Positions 57,432 to 64,000 of a stretch of 64,000 nucleotides of DNA are shown here, in pieces. The DNA is from Wurfbainia villosa (taxonomy: Eukaryota > Streptophyta > Magnoliopsida > Zingiberales > Zingiberaceae). A program made the translations under genes and the position numbers. Every line of letters begins with the position of its first letter. Position 1 is the stretch's first letter. Where the stretch lies: assembly GCA_025175895.1 (NCBI GenBank), contig CM045996.1:109729179-109793178 (forward strand). Reading direction: 5' to 3'. The notes under the pieces were generated by a model. The model saw only the letters and a list, made by a program, of their open reading frames with translations, ran no database searches and had not been told where the DNA came from.

Positions 57432-58576
57432 CAGCTAATCTAACATTCAGATTGCATGACGAGGTTCCATCTTACCAACATCCGCCCAAGACATGTCTTT
57501 GGGCTCCCCATATCCTAATATGTATTAGACTACGCTTTTGCCCAGTCCACAATTCTGTGGGAGTGGAAGACACTGATTTAGATGGAACCAAGTTCAGAAT
57601 GTACACCGCCATATCTAGAGCATATCCCTAGAACGAATCTGGCAACTCAGAATAACTCATCATCGATCTAACCATATTTATAAGAGTCCTATTCCTTCGC
57701 TCTACTACACCATTTTGTCGGGGTTTGCTAGGTGCGTATAATTGGGATTGAATCCCAAACCTCCGATAAGTAATTCCTAAACCTCCTAAGAGGTACTCAC
57801 CACCACGATCGATCAGTGTCTTGATACTTTTACCTCGACGCTTTCTCCACATCACTTTGAATTCTTTGAACTTGTCAAAGCATTCAGACTTGCACGCATC
57901 AAGTAAATGTATCCATATCTCGAATAATCGCCTATAAAAGAGACGAAATACTCAAAACCACCTCTAGCCCGGATAGACATAGGACCACACAAATCGAATG
58001 AACCAATTCTAACACATCTTTGGCTCTATACCCCTTGCCCTTAAAAGGCCTTTTGGTCATTTTACCCTCCAAGCAAGATTCGCAGGTTGGGAAATCCTCC
58101 ACCACTAATGATCCCAAAGGTCCATCAGCTATCAACCTTTGAATTTTGCTTAGGTTAATATGACCAAGCCTAAGATGCCAAAGATATGTTTGGTTCATCT
58201 TCGAAGGTTCTTTTCTCTTATTGGAGTTAGAAGATGAGTTATTAACTTCAATTTACATCGTGGTAGGTTTTGGTTCAAGTGTGTATAGATTTCCTATCAA
58301 TGCACCTGAACAGATAATGTCCCTATTCCTTTTTATAACAACTCTGTCATTAAAAGAAATAGAATATTCATCCATAAACAATTTAGAAATTGAAATTAAA
58401 TTCTTTCTAAATAAAAGTACATAAAGGCAATTCTTAAGAACCAAAACTTTATTTTTATCAAAAGATAAATGAACGTCTCCCACTGCAACAACCGCCACCT
58501 TCGTGACATCGCCCAAGTACACGGTAATCTCCCCCTCAGCCAGTCGTCTGGTTTTCTGGAACCCTTGCAAAGTATT
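57432..58576 (-). pseudogene. pol: protease, GAG-pre-integrase and integrase of element G
   Basis: Read from 58576 down: the protease after DTGATDHV (GFQKTRRLAEGEITVYLGDV, VLVLKNCLYVLLFRKNLISI, FMDEYSISFNDRVVIK, CSGALIGNLYTLEPK), the pre-integrase MNQTYLWHLRLGHINLSKIQ with CESCLEGKMTKRPF giving a complete HHCC finger, then frameshifts at the start of the integrase core (VLELVHS then ICVVLCLS), RGKSIKTLIDRGGEYLLGGL (where Arg-Ser-Asp is reduced to Ile-Asp), QNGVVERRNRTLINMVRSMM with the catalytic Glu, and the tail up to the F insertion. The stop separating it from gag lies at about 58577. Confidence 0.83.
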
Positions 58577-59461
58577 TCAGACATGATCAGTGGCTCCCGT
58601 ATCTACACACCATGTGCTGGTATATAACACCACTAAACATGTTTCAACGACTACACCAAAAGATATACCTTTGTTTTGCTTGTAGTTGGGGCAGTCCTTC
58701 TTCCAGTGTCCAGTCTGCTTACAAGTGAAGCACTTGCCTTTCGGCTTCTTCACTCCTCCCTGAGTTCCTCCCACCGACTTTGTCCCAGTTTGTTTCTTCT
58801 TCTTCTTCCCTTTCGTCTTAGAAGTAGAAACCTTTTGGGTCACCATGGCATGCGCCTGAGCACTCTGATGAAATAACCCCTTTGCCGCCTGGAGTTCTGT
58901 CAGAAGCTCCGCCAACAAATACAACCTCTTGTTCATGTTGTAGTTCAGGCGAAACTGCTCAAAACTCCTAGGTAGAGACTGGAGAATGATATCGACCTGG
59001 GTTTCCCCATCGATCTTAGCTCCGAGGACTTCCAACTCATTCAAATGAGCCATCATCTTGAGAACATGATCCCTTACAGGTGTTCCCTTGATCATGGTGG
59101 TCGTCATCAGGTTCCTCATGGCTTCCTGCCTTGCAGCCCGATTCTGGTGTCCGAAAAGCTCTTTGAGATTGAGCATCATGTCATAAGCAGTGGGCATGGC
59201 TTGATGCTGATGTTGCAGTATATTTGACATAGATGCCAAAATGTAACACCGCGCCATCTCATCGGCCTTTATCCACTTCTTATAACTCTCTCTCTCCTTT
59301 TCCCCAGAATCATCTGCAGGCTTAGGAGGGAACTCTTCGAGGAGTACATATTTGTATTCCTCAGCAGTCAAGACAATGTCAAGATTCCTCTTCCAATCAA
59401 CATAGTTGGGTCCAATAAGTTTATTCTCTTTCAGTATCACAACAAGCGGGTTGAAAGTCAT
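58577..59461 (-). pseudogene. gag: full-length copia gag with protease start, element G
   Basis: The longest Gag of the family here. The likely start is ATG 59459-59461 (MTFNPLVVILKENKLIGPNY), matching the starts of the F and H gags; the open frame extends further upstream to 59509 but that part is leader. It contains VDWKRNLDIVLTAEEYKYVL, FPPKPADDSGEKERESYKKW, the complete UBN2 core (MLNLKELFGHQNRAARQEAM, MIKGTPVRDHVLKMMAHLNE, LPRSFEQFRLNYNMNK), the Lys-rich linker, an intact CCHC knuckle CFTCKQTGHWKKDC and the protease motif WCVDTGATDHV, after which a stop ends it. About 295 codons without interruption, so Gag itself might still be translatable. Confidence 0.88.
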
Positions 59462-60510
59462 TTTGAAAGAAAACCTCAGAATCACATAGATCAAAACATT
59501 AGATTTCAAAAAATTATTGATTCCTCAAACAATAAAATTTTAAAATCAACCAACACCTCAAAACACCGAGAATATCGTATGCCACGATAGTGTGGACGTA
59601 TACGAATTCTACATTTGTAAGAGGAGGTTTTACCCATTAATTTTACTATATTATCAACCTAACTTTTTGACAAGTAAAATTAATAGTTGGTTCCTCTTTG
59701 GCCCTACAAATAAAAGTAGTGACTCTGATGGGGAGGATACTTATATTATGATCTAAGTGTTCACCATTACTTGGTACCAAGATAATTATCTCGGGTTATG
59801 TGCCTTCCGATGGGGAAGTACACACACTCCTTAATAATTCCCTATAACCATATTCGACCTTGTGATCCTCAAACAAACTCATCCGATGGGGAGGAGGGCA
59901 CTCAGAGCCGACGCGTAAGTTTGTTTGCATCATTTGTTAAATCGTAATGGAGGCCGTGGGAATTTATAAAAATATCTCTCTTCCACTTAGTAATTTGAAA
60001 TTGAGGAATTTTCTAGCCTACGACATGCATATCAAACAATAAGCAATAAATATGAAAAATAAATTATTTTCCAACTATTATGGCTTTTGTCTTCAATATG
60101 TCTCCCGTCGCATCGCCATCTCGTCCGCTCCTCCTACGCCATGTACGAGCCATCCGGATATCCGAGCCGAGACAAAAAAAACTATTTTAATTTACATCCA
60201 TCGATCCTATACTCCACGAGGGAGTGTACACGAAATCTAGATCGAAAGTAAACTAAAATAGAAAGAGTGACTAAACAATGCCGTATCTAATTTACAAAAA
60301 ATTAAATACTAGCCTCGTCAACCCCGAGGATTCAACAAAATATACTATTACACACATACAATCACATACACACATATGGCCATAATAGTCGGATCTTATG
60401 CTTGCAACCAAAGAGTTAACCTACGCATATCCTACTATTATCCGACACATATAATATATGAAAAATGCATAAGAGTAATTGAATCCTAAACACACAAAAC
60501 CGGAAACTGT
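59462..60510 (-). other. untranslated leader of element G
   Basis: About 1 kb of noncoding leader, homologous to those of F and H. No gene seen. Confidence 0.65.
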
Positions 60511-60523
60511 GGCTTTGATACCA
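60511..60523 (-). promoter_or_regulatory. primer-binding site of element G
   Basis: Minus-strand TGGTATCAAAGCC, one transition from the perfect initiator tRNA-Met complement, two bases inside the LTR at 60526. Confidence 0.8.
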
Positions 60524-60525
60524 CT

Positions 60526-61542
60526 TGTAGGGAGGGGAAACTTCGCTTCCCACTTCAACTCGGTCGCTTGTTGATGGCGATCCCTTCTACGTCCCCGGAT
60601 AAAAAAAATTATCCTTGACAAGAGGGATTGCCCAAGCAATCGTCTCATCGTCATGCTATTCGATTAGAGTAATCACTTGAACAAACTTGTTGTTCAAGCG
60701 ACCAACCTTTATTCTACGAATAGCCGCGGAATAGACGATGTACGGATCGCCGACTTTTGTATTTATGTTCAGGGTCCAAGTATATTTAGCCACAAAACAG
60801 AATATATATCATGCATATAATTGAAAAGCAAATATAAACATGTAACAAATGAAAATAGAGAATCGATATACCTCTCGATCTTCTATTGTATGACCTTCCT
60901 CCTTTTGGACGTCGTGTGGGCGACGATCTACCAAAAGTTGAAGCTCCTAGATCACCAACCTTCCTTCCTTGCTCGTTACGAGCAAGAGGAAGAATAGAAA
61001 CAAGACTCTTCTTCTTCCTTTAGCCAACCAACAAGCAACAAGCAAGTTGCTTGCCGCCGGCCAACAAGGAGAAGGGAGAAAAGATGAATGCCGACCAAAG
61101 CTCCAAGGGAGGACCCTAAGCCTTGGTTCCACCGGCCAAGGAGAAGAGATTGAGGGAGTTTGGATGCCGGCCAAAGTGTGGAAGGGGTTGTATGGGCGCC
61201 GGCAAGCTTGAGGAAGAAGAAGATAAGGAAATAGTTTCCTTATTTGGTGCCGCCAACCCCTATTCTCCTTGCCGCCCAAAACCCTAGCCTCTCCCCTTGC
61301 CTATTGCTCTCCACGCCAACCCTAAAGCCTCCTTTTATAGAGTTTAGGGATAAGCCTTGTTTTAATCTCCACCATTGGTTCTAGGGATTTAATCTCAACC
61401 GTCGGATCTAGAGATTTAATCTCAACCGTCAGATCTAGAGATTTAATCTCTACCTTTGGATCTAGAGTTTTGTTTCCATCCATTGGATCTAGGCTTCATG
61501 AGGTATTAATAGGCTACAATAGGGACCATGAGGAGGAGTTGG
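60526..61542 (-). repeat. 5' LTR of element G, truncated
   Basis: Starts TGTAGGGAGGGGAAAC like the 3' LTR at 36483 and follows it for 1017 bp, through the TATA region and ATCCGACGG repeats, to GACCATGAGGAGGAGTTGG, where the TRIM begins. The outer 830 bp or so are missing from the window. Confidence 0.88.
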
Positions 61543-61740
61543 TGTTAGTGCTTATAAGCTCCACATATTTCCACAATGGCATGATATTGTCCACTTTGGG
61601 TCTAAGCCCTCATGGTTTTATTTTTGGGCTTTACCCAAAAGGCCTCATTCCAATGGAGATATCTTTTTTCTTATAAGCACATGATCTTTTCCATGTCTTA
61701 CCAATGTGGGACTTTGATTGTATTCCCCATACTCCCAACA
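61543..61740 (-). repeat. 3' LTR of the TRIM-like element
   Basis: 198 bp with TG...CA ends, containing GATATTGTCCACTTTGG and GGGCTTTACCCAAAAGGCC, adjoining the minus-strand PPT. Confidence 0.78.
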
Positions 61741-61978
61741 ATCCCCCCCTCAAACGAAGGACCACATTGGGCCCCCCCTCAAGCCTATCCCTCCTCGAAG
61801 GATTTTCTCTGCTTGATGTCCGATCTTCAACCCACCAGGACTTCCTGCCAGTTGTTCGGTCCCCCCGACCCAACTAGACTTCCTTCCTGATGTCTGGTTC
61901 TCTTGATCCGGACGTGGGAGCTCAACTTCCTTCGTTCGAGGTTCATGGCTTGACATGGACCACGGCTCTGATACCAAT

Positions 61979-62122
61979 TGTTAGTGCTTATAAACTCCAC
62001 ATATCTCCACAATGGTATGAGGCCTTTTGGGTAAAGCCCAAAAATAAAACCATGAGGGCTTATACCCAAAGTGGACAATATCATACCATTGTGGAGATAT
62101 GTGGAGCTTATAAGCACTAACA
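61979..62122. repeat. hairpin formed by the second TRIM LTR
   Basis: 144 bp beginning TGTTAGTGCTTATAAACTCC and ending in its inverse complement, GGAGCTTATAAGCACTAACA. The outer arms pair over about 40 bp with a couple of mismatches; the interior is the complement of LTR positions 40 to 110. Confidence 0.85.
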
Positions 62123-62490
62123 ATATCATATAAAGGTCAATAGTATAAAATCTAAAGATACAATAGATATCCACCAGTATAATTATAACCAATGCATATA
62201 CCATACTGATCAATTGAACAACGTAAGGTATTAACATACCTGAAGATCTACAACGATACAACCTATACAACTTGAACACATATACCACAATATAACACAT
62301 ACAATATGGAAGAACAACACTACCTATGTAATCAACAAATCGCCTTACGAAAAATCTATAACAAATACAACAACGAACCTGGTCCATCCCATACCCCCTC
62401 ATGATACTGGTCAAAGGTATACAATAGTCCGATCAACTCGTACACTGGTATCCCACACACAAACATATAGAATATGCAAGTAGCATGCAA
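62123..62490. other. unassigned AT-rich stretch
   Basis: About 370 bp between the TRIM hairpin and the GC-rich inverted repeat. It is rich in ATACAACAATAT-like text. The only long frame (minus strand, hydrophobic, Tyr/Ile-rich) has no recognisable domain. I cannot assign it; it could be LTR or leader sequence of another element. Confidence 0.4.
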
Positions 62491-63342
62491 GATATCCTGC
62501 GCGACAAATCCCTGCGTGCCCATGCGTGACGCGCTCCCAGCCACCGTGAGCTACGCGCATTGTCGCCGTCGCTGCCGCACCGTCCGACCACCGCCGGCCG
62601 CCGGATCGGACGCGATCGACGCGCCACTCACCGGCGGTCCGGCGGGGGGAGTTCACCGGCCGGTTAGCGGCCAGAATCCAGCGCTAACCGGCCAGAAATC
62701 AATGAAGATCGCGGCTGGCAGTGGCGCGGCCACTACCGACCGCGATCGGGCCGAATTGCGGCCGGAGTCGGAGCAGACGGTCGGAGGTCGACACCGATCC
62801 GTCCGGCGCAATCGGTCGCCCGCGATCGGGCCGGATTCCGACCGAATTGCGGCCGAAATCCGGCGGCAGAAGGACCGGCAGCCGACGTCGGTCCTTCCAC
62901 CGCCGGATTTCGGCAGCAATTCGGCCAGAATCTGGCCCGATGGCGGCCAAAATCGGCCGCCCGATTCGGGCGGCCGATTTCGGCCGCGATTCGGTCGGTC
63001 GGCGGCTGAATGGCGACCGGCCGATTTGTGCCGGACGGACCGGCGTCGGCTGCCGGTCCGTCCGGCGCCGGATTTCGGCTGGAATTGGGCCGAAATCCGG
63101 CCCGATCGCGGCCGACAGTGGTCGCGCCACTGCCGGCCGCGATCTTCGGTGATTTCCAGCCGATTAGCGTCGGATTCCGACCGCTAACCGGCCGGTAAAC
63201 TCTCCCCACCGGACCGCCGGCGAGTGACGCGCCGATCGCGTCCAGTCTGGCGACCGACGATGGTCGGACGGCGTGGCGGCGATAGTGACGCGTGGTCATC
63301 GAGGAGCGCACGAGCGCGTAGAAATCAATCGCGCAGGATATC
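62491..63342. repeat. 852-bp GC-rich inverted repeat (foldback)
   Basis: Starts GATATCCTGCGCGA at 62491 and ends in the exact complement TCGCGCAGGATATC at 63342. The arms remain alignable for about 270 bp: GACGCGATCGACGCGCCACT against GACGCGATCGGCGCGTCACT, CCGGCGGTCCGG, ACCGGCCGGTTAGCGG, AAGATCGCGG. The centre (about 62760-63090) is made of CCGATTTCGGCCG-like units in both orientations. GC content is visibly far above the flanks. Frames of up to 243 codons exist on both strands only because stops are rare in such sequence. Confidence 0.85.
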
Positions 63343-63346
63343 ATTT

Positions 63347-63349
<3 letters not shown>

Positions 63350-63405
<56 letters not shown>
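63350..63405. repeat. (TA)n microsatellite
   Basis: An uninterrupted alternating TA tract of about 56 bases, eight bases right of the GC-rich inverted repeat. Confidence 0.95.
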
Positions 63406-63410
<5 letters not shown>

Positions 63411-64000
63411 CCTGCACACCCCACTCGCTACCATGACCCCAGTGTGGCCTAGGTGGCACGACATGACAATTGTCCTAACTCAACAACTACCACTACTCTC
63501 GAGTGGCCGAGTGGGAAGTATGAATAAGTAGCGATAAGCTAAATAGCTATAAGCTACACAACGGGGGTCCCTGCCGCTGTCCACTCCAACTTTCACTACC
63601 TATGAGTGGTCGAGTGCCACACACACAGGACAAACTGCACGCAACTCCAATTACCACCATCAATAGGGTTAAGTGCGACACAACAAATGATCTGTCCTCA
63701 TACCAGCTACTACTACCACGAGTAACCGTGGAGCCAGGATGACTGACGACCCTCTCACCACATGGGAAACCAAGTCGTCAGCATTCATGTAAATGGAATG
63801 AATGCACAACCATATATACATACATCCACCACACACTCTCTATCCTACAGAGTGTCATACACAAGTGACAATCAACCATGCCAAGACCTCCATTCCATAG
63901 CGACACACTATCGACATCCCACACCACTATACATAGATACATGATCCGTAATAAATATACAACATAAAGGAATATTATACACCAATCAACTCTACGTCTA
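63406..64000. other. unassigned sequence with loose repeats
   Basis: About 600 bp without a credible gene. Loosely repeated phrases occur (CTACCACTACTCTCGAGTGG, CACTACCTATGAGTGGTCGAG, TACTACTACCACGAGTAACC), which may be decayed tandem units inside an LTR. I cannot assign it to any element in the window. Confidence 0.35.

Larger units (their letters stand above)
36483..61542 (-). mobile_element. Copia element G, outer element of a three-level nest
   Basis: Minus-strand Ty1/copia of the Tork/TAR/Angela-like group (lineage not certain). Read right to left: truncated 5' LTR (60526-61542), PBS, leader, gag, protease and integrase (57427-59461), interruption by F (40251-57426), then the rest of pol (38366-40250), PPT and a full 3' LTR (36483-38332). 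The two halves meet in register at an ATAGC present on both sides of F, and an uninterrupted relative of the joint can be read in F near 52855-52905. Confidence 0.88.
61543..62122 (-). mobile_element. TRIM-like miniature LTR retrotransposon with a hairpin LTR
   Basis: Minus-strand non-autonomous element: a 198-bp LTR (61543-61740, TGTTAGTGCTTATAAG to ACTCCCAACA), a PPT on the minus strand (TTGAGGGGGGGAT, about 61741-61753), roughly 240 bp of interior without ORF, the primer site (minus TGGTATCAGAGCC ending near 61977) and the second LTR starting at 61979. Size, PBS and PPT fit the TRIM class. The second LTR does not continue normally: after about 40 bp it turns into the inverse complement of LTR bases 1 to about 110. 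No matching target duplication is seen (GTTGG left, ATATC right). Confidence 0.78.

Noticed and set aside
61541..61740. Possible SINE or MITE
   Set aside because: The adjoining polypurine tract and the primer site 220 bp away identify an LTR of a small retrotransposon.
62474..63464. Long overlapping ORFs (up to 243 codons) on both strands in the GC-rich block
   Set aside because: All frames are open at once and the proteins are low-complexity Arg/Pro/Ala repeats. This is what a GC-rich, stop-poor inverted repeat gives by chance, not a gene.

Overview
The window looks like a transposable-element graveyard from a large flowering-plant nuclear genome. Essentially everything I can identify is LTR retrotransposon: Ty1/copia of at least three families, Ty3/gypsy of two lineages (Athila-like and a Tekay/Del-like chromovirus), and one TRIM-type miniature element. 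I found no cellular gene, rRNA, tRNA gene or CRISPR array. A monocot is my guess from the overall style of the elements (long-LTR copia, Sirevirus-like gag elements), but nothing in the sequence proves it. Almost every coding region is broken by stops, frameshifts or deletions, so they are annotated as pseudogenes.

Layout. 1-4983: 5' half of a minus-strand copia element (A) that runs off the left edge; it sits inside the RNase H region of a plus-strand copia (B, 4984-7149). 7150-9360: 3' end of a Sirevirus-like element (C). 9361-11101: Athila-like LTR end, primer site and broken gag. 11102-12310: 5' piece of a copia LTR (D). 12311-23747: two gypsy elements facing each other (E1 plus, E2 minus) across a 100-N assembly gap at 17890-17989. 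23748-29964: pol and 3' LTR of D, with a solo LTR (27145-29039) inside the LTR. 29965-36482: Sirevirus-like fragments in opposing orientations. 36483-61542: a nest of three related copia elements: G (minus) contains F (minus) in its integrase gene, and F carries H (plus) inside its 3' LTR. Both inner insertions have clean 5-bp target duplications (ATAGC for F, GGAAC for H). 61543-62122: a TRIM-like element whose second LTR has turned into a hairpin. 62123-64000: unassigned sequence holding an 852-bp GC-rich inverted repeat and a TA microsatellite.

How the parts relate. The nesting gives a relative order: the Sirevirus copy at 34122-36482 came first, then G, F and H. A was inserted after B. 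The solo LTR was inserted after D. The gypsy pair splits D, but the two flanks of the pair do not belong next to each other in any copia element, so sequence is probably missing at the N gap.

I see no convincing new gene system. The most unusual signals are the GC-rich foldback at 62491-63342, a strong cluster of a 10-bp palindrome (CAGTCGACTG) in the Sirevirus-like LTRs, the hairpin LTR of the TRIM, and structurally complete but capsid-less copia copies (F and H).
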